DNA of 24,616 bases from contig JAOTYS010000020.1 of the NCBI GenBank assembly GCA_029861795.1, positions 1 to 24,616 of the forward strand, read 5' to 3'. The stretch's first letter is position 1; each line of letters opens with the position of its first letter. Position numbers and translations under genes: made by a program. This document shows positions 1 to 8,010 of this stretch, piece by piece. The notes under the pieces are model-generated. The model did not search any database. It saw only the letters and a list, made by a program, of their open reading frames with translations, and was not told the DNA's origin. The stretch is from Gammaproteobacteria bacterium (GTDB taxonomy: Bacteria; Pseudomonadota; Gammaproteobacteria; Arenicellales; JAOTYS01).

Positions 1-65
1 GCATAGCCGCTTTGCGAGCAATATCACAACGTGGTTTTGTTGTAGTGGTTAATTGACGCCCCAGG

Positions 66-1475
66 TTACTTGTTTCGCTGCAAAAACTTCGCAGCAGCAG
101 CTACCCTGGTGCGTGCCTCGACACAGGCCTGTCGCACCTGATCAGGCGCGGTACCGCCAAAATGATCACGAGAACTTACTGAGCCCTCTAGGGTTAACAC
201 CTGGTAGACATCCTTCTCGATGGCACCGGAAAACCGCTGCAGCTCAGCCAATGAAATTTCGCTCAAATCACACCCCACCTGCAGAGCGTGTTGCACAACT
301 TTGCCCACGATTTCATGGGCATCGCGAAACGGCGTTCCTTTGCGCACCAAATACTCGGCCAAATCCGTGGCGGTGGCGTAGCCGCTCGCCGCCGCCTGGC
401 GCATCGCATCTGCGTTGACAGACAGATGTGGGATCATCGCGCCGAACACCCCCAGACATGCCTCTATGGTGGCGACGGAATCGAACATCGGCTCCTTGTC
501 TTCTTGGTTATCCCTGTTATACGCCAGGGGCTGCGCCTTCATCACCATCAATAGCGTATTCAGATTGCCTGTCACACGCCCAACCTTGCCGCGAATGAGC
601 TCGGCAACGTCCGGGTTTTTCTTCTGCGGCATAATGCTAGAACCGGTGCAAAATGCGTCGCTCAGCTGCACGAAGCGAAACCGGTCTGAGGTCCATAACA
701 CGAGCTCCTCCGCCATCCTCGAAAGATGGATCATGAGGAGTGCGGCGTGCCCAGCGAACTCAATCAGGAAGTCTCGGTCCGATACCGCGTCCAGAGAATT
801 AGCCATCGGCCCATCACAACCCAGTTCTTTGGCGGTGAACTCGCGATCAATATCAAAGCTGGTGCCAGCGAGGGCGGCGGCACCCAGTGGCGACCGATTG
901 ACCCGCGCACGGCATTCACCCAGGCGCTGAGAATCCCGATCAAACATCTCGAACCACGCCATGATATGGTGACCGAAGGTAATAGGCTGGGCCACCTGCA
1001 GGTGGGTAAATCCGGGCATGATGGTATCCGCCTCACGCTCGGCCAACTCGATCAGGTCGCGTTGCAGGACGATTAGTTGACCTAAGATTCGGTCGATCGC
1101 AGCGCGAAGATACAAGCGCATATCAGTGGCGACCTGGTCGTTGCGCGAGCGAGCCGTATGAAGTTTTTTTCCGGCCTCGCCGATGTACTCAGTCAATCGA
1201 GCCTCGATGTTCATGTGGACATCCTCAAGCTCATCTGACCAAGGGAACACGCCGCTGCCAATTTCCTCGGCAATACGCTGCAGCCCAGAGATGATTCGAT
1301 CCGCCTCGTCGGCAGACAGGATCTTCACCTTGCACAGCATCTTGGCGTGAACAATGGAGCCTGCGATATCAAATGGATATAATTCTCGATCAAACTGGAC
1401 GGAGGCGGTGAATTTCTCCACAGCAGGGTCAGTGACTTGGGAGTATCGTCCCCCCCAAAGTTTTGTATTTGTCAT
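66..1475 (-). CDS. argH: Argininosuccinate lyase
   Basis: Cytosolic enzyme of the fumarase/aspartase superfamily. It splits argininosuccinate into arginine and fumarate, the last step of arginine synthesis. The 469 residues match the usual family length. Visible marks are the N-terminal LWGGR segment (residues 6-10), the [12 protein letters not shown] block (108-118), THLQ (157-160, with the conserved His) and the superfamily signature [11 protein letters not shown] (278-288, with the catalytic serine region). The start ATG has only a weak AGG upstream, but the N-terminus aligns with the family from residue 1. The gene stands alone on the minus strand, divergent from the AlgZ/AlgR-type genes, in the same order as in Pseudomonas. 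The other late arginine genes, argF and argG, lie about 20 kb away. Identification is secure from the signature motifs. Confidence 0.98.
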   Translation of the reverse strand: MTNTKLWGGRYSQVTDPAVEKFTASVQFDRELYPFDIAGSIVHAKMLCKVKILSADEADRIISGLQRIAEEIGSGVFPWSDELEDVHMNIEARLTEYIGEAGKKLHTARSRNDQVATDMRLYLRAAIDRILGQLIVLQRDLIELAEREADTIMPGFTHLQVAQPITFGHHIMAWFEMFDRDSQRLGECRARVNRSPLGAAALAGTSFDIDREFTAKELGCDGPMANSLDAVSDRDFLIEFAGHAALLMIHLSRMAEELVLWTSDRFRFVQLSDAFCTGSSIMPQKKNPDVAELIRGKVGRVTGNLNTLLMVMKAQPLAYNRDNQEDKEPMFDSVATIEACLGVFGAMIPHLSVNADAMRQAAASGYATATDLAEYLVRKGTPFRDAHEIVGKVVQHALQVGCDLSEISLAELQRFSGAIEKDVYQVLTLEGSVSSRDHFGGTAPDQVRQACVEARTRVAAAAKFLQRNK

Positions 1476-1505
1476 GAAACTGGCCTAGTATTTGGCGTAA
1501 AAATA

Positions 1506-1511
1506 AGTATA
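1506..1511 (-). promoter_or_regulatory. Possible argH -10 element
   Basis: On the minus strand the hexamer TATACT matches the sigma-70 -10 consensus at five of six positions. It lies about 30 bases upstream of the argH start codon, which would give a leader of about 24 bases. No good -35 hexamer is visible 16-18 bases upstream, so this is weak. Confidence 0.3.
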
Positions 1512-1565
1512 ACGTCCTTAGGTTGCAAATCTGGACTCGGGACGGGACAGAAAATGCGCTGCAAA

Positions 1566-1574
1566 CCGTTCGTC
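1566..1574 (+). promoter_or_regulatory. Candidate AlgR binding site
   Basis: CCGTTCGTC is an exact match to the nine-base core described for Pseudomonas AlgR sites (CCGTTCGTC-N5). It lies in the argH/algZ intergenic region, about 30 bases before the -35 of the candidate small-RNA promoter and about 90 bases from the argH start codon. The cognate AlgR-type regulator is encoded 2.5 kb downstream. The match is seen; binding is inferred. Confidence 0.45.
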
Positions 1575-1604
1575 TGATTGCCCGTTCCGCCCATCGGAGC
1601 TCAA

Positions 1605-1633
1605 TTGCTGACACAAATCTACTGATTTAACAT
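1605..1633 (+). promoter_or_regulatory. Possible sigma-70 promoter for the candidate small RNA
   Basis: TTGCTG (1605-1610), a 17-base spacer and TAACAT (1628-1633) give 3/6 and 4/6 consensus matches. Transcription would start near 1640, just before the first of three stem-loops that end in a terminator. Its positional fit to the terminated structure supports it more than the hexamers do. Confidence 0.35.
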
Positions 1634-1639
1634 AGACGG

Positions 1640-1755
1640 TAGTGTTCCCTAACTGTTTTGGCTAAGGAATACGCCTGATTCGGACACCTTCCTCAGACAC
1701 CCCCACCTATGTAGCCGAATCAGGACTCTAACCCCCCGCAAGGGGGGTTTTTTTT
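1640..1755 (+). ncRNA. Candidate small regulatory RNA between argH and the AlgZ-type genes
   Basis: A plus-strand intrinsic terminator lies where no plus-strand protein gene precedes it, since argH runs the other way. It must therefore end a short untranslated transcript. Three stem-loops are visible. The first is imperfect (GTGTTCC 1642-1648 with GGAATAC 1666-1672, including one G-U pair). The second has a perfect 10-bp stem (CCTGATTCGG 1674-1683 with CCGAATCAGG 1715-1724). The third is the terminator. The 31-base loop of the second stem is rich in C and contains TTCCTC and CCCCCACC. A weak promoter sits at the right distance and an AlgR-like site lies further upstream. I do not recognise a known RNA family. 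The transcript start is inferred. Confidence 0.55.
1730..1755 (+). terminator. Intrinsic terminator of the candidate small RNA
   Basis: AACCCCCC (1730-1737), a GCAA tetraloop and GGGGGGTT (1742-1749) form a perfect stem. The run of eight T spans 1748-1755. The minus strand has no T-tract after this stem, so the terminator works for plus-strand transcripts. Confidence 0.85.
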
Positions 1756-1905
1756 GGGGCTTAGCTCTGATGCTTCTCGCTACGCATCGCCTCTAACCCC
1801 CTGATAAGTATGTCCATCCCCATCGGCTATCGCCAAGTGCCAACGGGCGTACTATTATTGTCAACCCCTTATCAGTGAGCTCCCTTTGCAAGCACACACC
1901 CGATA
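1756..1905. other. Leader region before the first AlgZ-type kinase gene
   Basis: There is no gene here. The stretch repeats the 11-mer CTCTAACCCCC (1791-1801) that also begins the terminator stem (1726-1736). It also holds a distant inverted repeat, CTGATAAG (1801-1808) with CTTATCAG (1868-1875). A TACTAT hexamer at 1850-1855 could be a -10 element for the kinase operon, but no -35 is visible. No clear Shine-Dalgarno site precedes the ATG at 1906. Confidence 0.3.
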
Positions 1906-2970
1906 ATGACCTCGGAGCAACGCGAGCCCCGCAGTTTTCTGCCAAATTTCGGCAGCGCTGTTGTCGCATTTCGCATCTTGCTGATGGCCGAATGCATCGC
2001 CATCATAATCACCTTAACTCGTAACAGCGAGTTCAACGATGCCGCGTGGCAAGACCTCCTGCAGGTTTCTTCAATCGCTCAACTTATCGCCATTGGAAGC
2101 ATCATCATATTGAAGCTGATCGGCAGGCCATTGCAGCGGTTACCAATTACGCCCGGAGTGTTGATCGCCTTCGTCGTTCTATTGCTGGTAGCGGCAATCG
2201 TCACCGAAGCCTACATCTATGCCTTGTATAAACTAGAGATTTCTGCCGCACGCTGGCCTGATTGGCATGACTCATTGCTAATCAGGGTCCTGGTGATAAC
2301 TGCGGTGGTCGGTGCATTGGGACTGCGGTATTCAATCGTGTACCGCAGCGCGCAGATCGAGAAGGAGTCAAAACACTCGGAAAGACTACAAGCGCTACAG
2401 TCTAGAATCCGACCACATTTCCTCTTCAATAGCATGAACAGTGTTGCCACCTTGATATCCATAGATCCGGAGCTGGCGGAAAAGGCGCTACAAGACCTTG
2501 CAGACGTGTTTCGGACCTTGCTTGCAGATGCCCGCACCATGGTGCCAGTAAGCGCAGAGGGTGCGCTAGCGCGCCAATATCTGAACATCGAAAAGCTACG
2601 GCTGGGCGATCGGCTCAACGTAAGATGGACCGCATCAAACGTCCCACGTAGTGCCCAGCTACCCTCGCTGACGCTACAACCTTTGCTCGAGAATGCGGTC
2701 TACCACGGTATCGAGCCGAGCTTCAGCGGCGGCACTATCAACGTAAGATTCTGGTGCGAGGACGATTATCTCAACATCGTGATCAGCAATCCGTTACCTG
2801 AAGTCACTAATCAAGCGCAAAACCGAAAAGGAAATAAGATTGCCTTGGAAAATGTCAGCGAACGACTCTACAGACACTACGGCGGCCGTGCCAGCCTTAA
2901 TAACTACGAACAAGCTGACAGTTACCATGTCAGGGTCCGTGTCCCCATCGTAAAAGGACGCCAAGGCTGA
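1906..2970 (+). CDS. AlgZ/FimS-type sensor histidine kinase (LytS class), first of a tandem pair
   Basis: Inner-membrane sensor of the LytS/AlgZ class, 354 residues. The FLPNFGSA segment near residues 11-18 corresponds to the conserved N-terminal motif of AlgZ proteins and supports this start. Four hydrophobic stretches (about 21-38, 54-72, 82-103, 123-141) make the membrane domain. The kinase H-box RPHFLFNSMNS has phospho-acceptor His171. The N-box LLENAVYHGIEP (260-271) keeps Asn263. The G-box region (309-321) is reduced: Gly309, Leu314 and Asn316 remain but the usual glycine repeat is thin. The stop codon shares one base with the ATG of the second kinase, so translation is probably coupled. 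It likely phosphorylates the AlgR-type regulator encoded two genes on. The signal it senses cannot be read from the sequence. Confidence 0.9.
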   Translation: MTSEQREPRSFLPNFGSAVVAFRILLMAECIAIIITLTRNSEFNDAAWQDLLQVSSIAQLIAIGSIIILKLIGRPLQRLPITPGVLIAFVVLLLVAAIVTEAYIYALYKLEISAARWPDWHDSLLIRVLVITAVVGALGLRYSIVYRSAQIEKESKHSERLQALQSRIRPHFLFNSMNSVATLISIDPELAEKALQDLADVFRTLLADARTMVPVSAEGALARQYLNIEKLRLGDRLNVRWTASNVPRSAQLPSLTLQPLLENAVYHGIEPSFSGGTINVRFWCEDDYLNIVISNPLPEVTNQAQNRKGNKIALENVSERLYRHYGGRASLNNYEQADSYHVRVRVPIVKGRQG

Positions 2971-4091
2971 TGAGCGAACACTCCCTGAGCTGGCCATGGG
3001 GAACCGACGCGCGCCTCCGAAATCGAGCGGCGTCGCAACCTGCAGGTACTAATAACGTGGACCTACTGCCCAATTTTTGTGGCGGTGAGATGGTCATCAA
3101 CGTCGTAGTGTTGGCGCAGTTCCTTGCGGTCGCTGCCACGGTTATATCACGGCCGGTTTTAACTAACGTCTTTCAAGACTTGCTCATTACCTCACTGTTC
3201 GTTCAGTGGGTCGCGCTCACCAGCGTGGCGGTGTTGTGCCTGCTGCGACGGATGTTAAATCGATTGCCCCCTGGCCGTGTCGTGATAATGATGTATCTAG
3301 TGCTACTGTGCGTTACCTGGGGCGTCAGCGAGGCAGCGTTGTGGCTCATGTGGGGCGTCGGGTTTATTACATCACCTCGCCCCGACTGGTACAGTTACTT
3401 TCACATCCAGAACCTCACCGTCAGCGCAATAGTCAATGCATTGGCTCTGCGCTATTTCCTGGCGCGCCACGAGCTGCGGCTCAAAACGCTATCGGAGGCA
3501 CGCGCCCGTGTGGACATTTTGAAGAGCCGAATCAGACCCCATTTCCTTTTCAACAGCATGAATATAATCGCTAGTCTCACCCATGCTGCTCCGGCTAGAG
3601 CTGAAGCAGCCATCGAAGATCTGGCCGATCTATTCCGCCTCATGTTGGACGAGAGCAAAGATCTGGTGAATGTGCAAAAAGAAGTAGTGGTGGCACGCAA
3701 ATACCTCAAAATCGAGCAGCTTCGGCTGGAGGACAGACTAAGGGTCGATTGGGATGTCGAAACGATACCAACTGCTACCAAGACCCCAGCGTTAATCCTG
3801 CAATTGATTCTGGAACATGTTATCCAGCATAGTATTGAATCCCTTACTGAGGGGGGTACCATTAATATAGGTCTGAAGACAGTGAACCACTCACTTCAGC
3901 TTAGCGTGTCCAGCCCTGCGCCAGACTCTTCTGAGATGACCCAGGAGTTACAATCCAGTGCGACCCTTGAGTACATTCAACTCAAACTCCGAGAGCACTA
4001 CGGAGATGCCGCAACAATTGATTTCGGGATAGACCAAGATCGGCAATTTTTGGTTAAGATAGCGCACCCAATATCCGGAGAAATCGAGTGA
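2970..4091 (+). CDS. Second AlgZ-type histidine kinase, degenerate in the ATP-binding domain
   Basis: A 373-residue paralogue of the preceding protein with the same layout: LPNFC near residues 33-37, four hydrophobic segments (about 41-59, 70-92, 104-129, 145-163), and an intact H-box RPHFLFNSMN with His191. The catalytic domain is eroded. The N-box reads LILEHVIQHSIES (279-291), so the Mg-ATP-binding Asn is His283 and the following Gly is Ser288. In the G-box region the counterparts of Gly309 and Asn316 of the first kinase are Gln328 and Tyr335. It can probably accept a phosphoryl group but probably cannot make one, so a heterodimer with the first kinase is a reasonable inference. It overlaps the regulator gene by four bases (GTGA). 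The reading frame is clean, so this is not simple pseudogene decay. Confidence 0.85.
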   Translation: MSEHSLSWPWGTDARLRNRAASQPAGTNNVDLLPNFCGGEMVINVVVLAQFLAVAATVISRPVLTNVFQDLLITSLFVQWVALTSVAVLCLLRRMLNRLPPGRVVIMMYLVLLCVTWGVSEAALWLMWGVGFITSPRPDWYSYFHIQNLTVSAIVNALALRYFLARHELRLKTLSEARARVDILKSRIRPHFLFNSMNIIASLTHAAPARAEAAIEDLADLFRLMLDESKDLVNVQKEVVVARKYLKIEQLRLEDRLRVDWDVETIPTATKTPALILQLILEHVIQHSIESLTEGGTINIGLKTVNHSLQLSVSSPAPDSSEMTQELQSSATLEYIQLKLREHYGDAATIDFGIDQDRQFLVKIAHPISGEIE

Positions 4092-4819
4092 AAGTCCTGA
4101 TTGTTGATGACGAGAAACTGGCGCGGACTCGATTACGAGAGTTGATCTCCAAGATTGGAGACTACACAGTGGTGGGCGAGGCGCAAAACGGTAGCGATGC
4201 TATCGAACAAACCATGTCGCTGAACCCTAATGTCATTTTGATGGATATCAGAATGCCAGTGATGGATGGGCTGGAAGCGGCAATGCACCTTACTTCGATG
4301 GAATCCCCACCAAGCGTGATCTTTACCACTGCATACGATCAGCATGCACTGGAGGCTTTTGAGGCCAATGCTATTGACTATTTGCTGAAGCCCATCCGTA
4401 AGGATCGCCTACAGACCGCATTGCAGAAGGCTAGACAATTCACTCAGAATCAACTGCACAAGATCAGCCGCTCCAACGAAGAGGCCACCGCACGCAGCCA
4501 TCTCAGCGTCCACATGCGCGGCCAAATCAACTTGATCCCGGTTCAAGACATTATCTATTTCATGGCTGACAGCAAGTATGTCACTGTGCGCACCGCTACA
4601 GAGCAACACTTGATTGAAGATGCCTTAATCAGTCTGGAAGAAGAATTCGGTGATCGTTTTCTGCGCATCCATCGCAACGCTCTGGTGGCAACGGCCTACA
4701 TTCGTGGAATAGAAAAACAACCATCCGGTCGCTGGCGAGTGATCCTCAATGGCATTGATGACAAGCTTGATGTGAGCCGACGCCATACGCCCGCAGTACG
4801 ACGCTGGACCCGACGTTAG
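4088..4819 (+). CDS. algR: AlgR-type response regulator, LytTR DNA-binding
   Basis: Transcription regulator of 243 residues. The receiver domain (about 1-115) has the acidic pair Asp7-Asp8, the phospho-acceptor Asp53 in LMDIRMP, Thr80/Thr81 and Lys101 in LLKPI. The LytTR DNA-binding domain (about 138-240) shows VQDIIYFMADSKYV and FLRIHRNALV, typical of AlgR. The start is GTG, which overlaps the stop of the second kinase, so all three genes form one translationally coupled operon. AlgR homologues in Pseudomonas control alginate, type IV pili and virulence, but no such target genes are visible here, so the regulon is unknown. An AlgR-core site lies upstream of the operon at 1566-1574. The symbol reflects homology and position next to hemC, as in Pseudomonas. 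Confidence 0.9.
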   Translation: MKVLIVDDEKLARTRLRELISKIGDYTVVGEAQNGSDAIEQTMSLNPNVILMDIRMPVMDGLEAAMHLTSMESPPSVIFTTAYDQHALEAFEANAIDYLLKPIRKDRLQTALQKARQFTQNQLHKISRSNEEATARSHLSVHMRGQINLIPVQDIIYFMADSKYVTVRTATEQHLIEDALISLEEEFGDRFLRIHRNALVATAYIRGIEKQPSGRWRVILNGIDDKLDVSRRHTPAVRRWTRR

Positions 4820-5032
4820 CCTGCACTCAGCCAGCGCGACCACGTGTGTCGGCAGCAGTGCCATGCACATATATATCTCCTATATCTGCCCCGCAGTGAC
4901 AAGCCACGTCGATCCGATCAACACCGGCGCGAACAAGCCAGCGTTGAGACCTGGTGACGTCTGTAACCACGCGCTTCCCGCTACGGCAGCAGCCACACGG
5001 ATGACCATTGTCACCGCCCAACGAACTATCGC

Positions 5033-5965
5033 ATGGCGATGTCTGTAGTTCGAATTGGCACACGTAAGAGTCGCTTGGCGCTATGGCAAGCGAACCACGT
5101 GCGGCGTTTATTACAACGTGCACACCCGGGCCTCAAGGTAGAATTGGTGGAAATGATCACCGAGGGAGATCGATTCCTCGGGGCACCGCTCGCCACCGTC
5201 GGAGGTAAGGGGTTGTTCCTTAAGGAACTCGAGGAGGGGTTACTGAACAGCAATATCGACTTGGCGGTGCACTCCATGAAGGATGTCACCGTCGAGTTAC
5301 CAGCGGGGCTTCTTGTCATAGCCATCTGTGAGCGGGCGAGTCCCTTTGATGCCCTGGTTTGCGCTGAGTACCAGTCCTTTGACGAGCTACCCGAGGCGGC
5401 CACGGTGGGGACCACCAGCCTACGACGTCAGTGCCAGCTGCGCAGTGCGTATCCCAGTCTGCGGATCGAAAGTGTCAGGGGCAATGTCGATACTCGTCTG
5501 CAAAAGCTGGACGAGAAAAGGTTCGATGCAATGATCCTGGGGGTCGCAGGCCTGGAGCGCTTAGGGCTAGGTGCTCGTATTCGTTCGGTTGTCCATCCTG
5601 ACATTTGTGTTCCCGCAGCCGGGCAGGGAGCAATCGGCATAGAGTGCCGCCAAGACGATACCTTCACGCACCAGCTTGTTTTGCCTCTGAACCATCCGCC
5701 GAGTCACATTTGTGTGTCCACTGAGCGCGCGGCCAACGCAGCTTTGGGGGGCGGGTGCCAGGCGCCGATCGGCATCTATGCAGAACTGGATAACGATATT
5801 GTTATAGTGCAAGGTATGGTAGGTCGGCTCGACGGGCGCGAGATCATCCGCCGAACCGTGCAAGGCCCGGCTGTGGACGCAGAGGCAATTGGCGCCCTGT
5901 TGGCAGATCGATTGCTGAGCGCTGGCGCTCGCCAGATTCTGCAGGAAATCTATACTGATGTCTGA
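5033..5965 (+). CDS. hemC: Porphobilinogen deaminase (hydroxymethylbilane synthase)
   Basis: Cytosolic enzyme that joins four porphobilinogen molecules into hydroxymethylbilane in heme and corrin synthesis. The 310 residues match the family length. Visible marks are RIGTRKSRLALWQA (7-20), HSMKD (80-84, catalytic Asp84), TTSLRRQ (127-133), VRGNVDTR (148-155) and the dipyrromethane attachment loop LGGGCQAPIG (238-247) with Cys242. Two in-frame ATG codons, at 5033 and 5039, are both possible. Neither has a clear Shine-Dalgarno site. The last eight bases overlap hemD. The 213 bases after the regulator gene (4820-5032) hold an AT-rich patch (4869-4887), which could contain a promoter but gives no clean -35/-10 pair. 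Confidence 0.97.
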   Translation: MAMSVVRIGTRKSRLALWQANHVRRLLQRAHPGLKVELVEMITEGDRFLGAPLATVGGKGLFLKELEEGLLNSNIDLAVHSMKDVTVELPAGLLVIAICERASPFDALVCAEYQSFDELPEAATVGTTSLRRQCQLRSAYPSLRIESVRGNVDTRLQKLDEKRFDAMILGVAGLERLGLGARIRSVVHPDICVPAAGQGAIGIECRQDDTFTHQLVLPLNHPPSHICVSTERAANAALGGGCQAPIGIYAELDNDIVIVQGMVGRLDGREIIRRTVQGPAVDAEAIGALLADRLLSAGARQILQEIYTDV

Positions 5966-6734
5966 ACTTGCCGGGGTCAGCGTTGTGGTCACACGGCCAC
6001 AACAACACGCAGACCCCCTTGTATCTTTGATCGAAACACGGGGCGGAAAAGTCATCCGTTTTCCAACCATAGAGATTGGTGCACCAGAAAATCCATCGGC
6101 ACTCAATGCGTTGATAGCTCGACTCGATGATTTCGATATCGCGATATTTATCAGTCGAATCGCTGTTGACCGGGCAATTGCAATGATCGGTACAGTTCGA
6201 AAATGGCCGGAGCATATCCTTGTCGCAGCCATTGGGCCCGCCACTACCGACGCGCTACGAGCACGGGGGTTGACAGCAAACGTGGTGCCAACTTCAGGTA
6301 TCGACAGCGAGGCGCTACTGGCCCTGCCCGCAATGCGTCGGGTGGCTGGCCGCCGGATCGTCATTTTCCGTGGTGTTGGCGGACGCGCGCTGCTGGGGCG
6401 GGTACTCGAGCGGCGGGGGGCGTTGGTGGAATACGGCGAATGTTATCGTCGCGTAAAACCCAACGTCAGCACGACAGGCTGGTTACGACCCTGGCCACAG
6501 GCTGATATAGTCACGATCACTAGCGCGGAGGGGTTGTGCAATCTCATTGAGGTGACCCAACCAGCGGATCGAAGCGAGCTGTTCAGACTTCCGCTGGTTG
6601 TGGCAAGTGAGCGTATCGCCGAAACTGCCCAGCACCGCGGCTGGCAGGGAGAAATCTTGATCGCACAAGGCGCGAACGACGAAGCGCTAGTCGCCGCGGT
6701 ACAGTACTGGCACTGCGTCCGAACCGGAGATTAA
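5958..6734 (+). CDS. hemD: Uroporphyrinogen-III synthase
   Basis: Cyclises hydroxymethylbilane with inversion of ring D to give uroporphyrinogen III, the step after HemC. The 258 residues fit the family. The sequence is poorly conserved in general, but the N-terminal VVVTRPQQHADPLVSLIE, the PTIEIG segment, the FISRIAVD segment (normally FxSxxAV), AIGPATTDALR and the ITSAEGLCNL region are typical. The start codon lies inside the end of hemC (eight-base overlap), which indicates translational coupling. The fixed order hemC-hemD-hemX-hemY strengthens the assignment. Confidence 0.93.
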   Translation: MSELAGVSVVVTRPQQHADPLVSLIETRGGKVIRFPTIEIGAPENPSALNALIARLDDFDIAIFISRIAVDRAIAMIGTVRKWPEHILVAAIGPATTDALRARGLTANVVPTSGIDSEALLALPAMRRVAGRRIVIFRGVGGRALLGRVLERRGALVEYGECYRRVKPNVSTTGWLRPWPQADIVTITSAEGLCNLIEVTQPADRSELFRLPLVVASERIAETAQHRGWQGEILIAQGANDEALVAAVQYWHCVRTGD

Positions 6735-6747
6735 GCAGTTGGGGGTA

Positions 6748-6756
6748 TGGTAAAGT
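6748..6756 (+). promoter_or_regulatory. Possible extended -10 promoter before hemX
   Basis: TGG followed by TAAAGT (6751-6756) fits an extended -10 element with 4/6 matches in the hexamer. No -35 is seen at the normal distance. Transcription would start near 6763, which argues that hemX translation begins at the ATG at 6817 rather than at 6766. Confidence 0.3.
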
Positions 6757-6816
6757 CGGCGATCAATGCAGAATCTGGGAGCGCCTCGTGACAATTCAAC
6801 ACTTCGGAACGTAACT

Positions 6817-8010
6817 ATGAACACAGGCGATAACAAGGCTGATGCCTCAAAGGCCGAGGCGGAACCTGTGAGCGGCGTCTCCACCAATGACATCAAGGCC
6901 GACGCGGTTAGCGAGAGCGGCGATCGCCAACACCCAGGCACTGCTGCTCCTACTGAAGATAAAGTTACATGGGCAGAGCCTGCGCGTACGCGAGGCGGCA
7001 GAGTGTTCGCAGCGATCGCGTTGCTAGTGGCACTAGCCTCGCTGGGTGTAAGCGGCTACCTGTGGTACCAAAGCCAAGTGATAGACAAACTGACAGACGC
7101 GAGCGTATCGAACACTGTGGTAAATCTAGAGGGGCAGCTGAAAGACATCAAAGAAGCGCAATCGGGCGCGGTGCAACAACACTCCCAGCGAAGCGCCGAT
7201 CTTGAGACGGCTGTACAAGGAATTAAGACAGATTTGTCGACCATGCAGCTACAGCAGGCAGACTTGTCGGACTCCGTTGCCAAAGTGTATGCAGAGCTAG
7301 ATCGCAACATCGACACTTGGGCGATTGAAGAGGTTGAACAGCTATTGCTGTTGGCAAACCACCGTCTTCGACTCGCCGGGGATCGCGATACTGCATTGGC
7401 CGCATTAGAAATCGCCGACCAACGTCTGCAAGACCTGGGCGATCCTGCCTTTGTGGAGACACGCGCCCTGATCGCCGATGATATTGCTAAGTTGCAAACT
7501 ATAAAACCCGTGGACATCACTGGCCTTGCGTTGCGCCTGTCTAGTGCAGCCAAAGTGGTGGATCGTCTGCCGCTTAAAACTGAACCACGACTCCAGGCAT
7601 CCGAAGCAAACGCCCAGGCCAGCGACACCAAGAGTAGCAATGTATTGGCCAACACGGGGCGCGATATGTGGCAAAGTCTCAGCACTTTGGTGCGGATACA
7701 AAACACCAGCGAGCCGCGGCAGCCGTTGCTGGCACCAGAACAGCGTTATTACCTACAGGAGAATCTGCGCCTGCAGTTACTGGGGGCGGAGTTGGCACTG
7801 CTGCGAGACGCACCACAGAGCTACCGTGACCTGCTGGGTCAGGCAGTAGCGTGGACCGATGAATACTTCAACAACGAAGACGAAGTAGTAGTTCAATTTA
7901 AAAACGATTTGAGCAGCATGCTACAGGCAAACTTGGAGCCGAACCTGCCCGATATTTCAACGTCAGTGGCGGCGCTACGCGCCGTGAAGGAGACCAAGAC
8001 GACCCGATGA
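6817..8010 (+). CDS. hemX: HemX, membrane-anchored protein of the heme operon
   Basis: HemX-family protein (PF04375). Members are often labelled uroporphyrinogen-III C-methyltransferase, but this family lacks the methyltransferase fold and its biochemical role is unsettled. With the ATG at 6817 it has 397 residues: a polar N-terminal tail rich in Ala, Glu and Asp, one transmembrane helix (about 62-83, FAAIALLVALASLGVSGYL), a coiled-coil-like stretch of about 60 residues, then the HemX core with WAIEEVEQLLLLANHRL, a characteristic family segment. An upstream in-frame ATG at 6766 would add 17 residues. I prefer 6817 because of the GGAA upstream and the putative promoter position. The last four bases overlap hemY (ATGA). 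Confidence 0.9.
   Translation: MNTGDNKADASKAEAEPVSGVSTNDIKADAVSESGDRQHPGTAAPTEDKVTWAEPARTRGGRVFAAIALLVALASLGVSGYLWYQSQVIDKLTDASVSNTVVNLEGQLKDIKEAQSGAVQQHSQRSADLETAVQGIKTDLSTMQLQQADLSDSVAKVYAELDRNIDTWAIEEVEQLLLLANHRLRLAGDRDTALAALEIADQRLQDLGDPAFVETRALIADDIAKLQTIKPVDITGLALRLSSAAKVVDRLPLKTEPRLQASEANAQASDTKSSNVLANTGRDMWQSLSTLVRIQNTSEPRQPLLAPEQRYYLQENLRLQLLGAELALLRDAPQSYRDLLGQAVAWTDEYFNNEDEVVVQFKNDLSSMLQANLEPNLPDISTSVAALRAVKETKTTR

Noticed and set aside
1..65. ACAAC/GTTGT repeat near the left edge as the argH terminator
   Set aside because: Five-base arms with an eight-base loop and no T-run are too weak. The region is too short to judge.
1801..1875. CTGATAAG/CTTATCAG inverted repeat in the leader of the first kinase gene
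   Set aside because: Eight-base arms 59 bases apart are expected by chance fairly often, and nothing else supports a structure.
2970..4091. Second kinase as a pseudogene
   Set aside because: The frame is intact, the H-box and membrane helices are conserved, and it is translationally coupled to the regulator. Loss is limited to ATP-binding residues, which fits a functional pseudokinase better.
4869..4887. Repeated TATATCT in an AT-rich patch as a hemC promoter
   Set aside because: No -35 hexamer lies at the right distance from either copy, so a promoter call is not supported.
4863..5048. A 61-codon plus-strand frame between the AlgR-type gene and hemC
   Set aside because: There is no ribosome binding site, no recognisable domain, and it overlaps the hemC start in another frame. 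It looks like chance.
5567..6364. A 265-codon open frame on the minus strand across hemC and hemD
   Set aside because: It lies wholly antisense to two well-supported heme genes, has low-complexity Ser/Arg/Ala-rich content typical of a shadow frame, and shows no domain.
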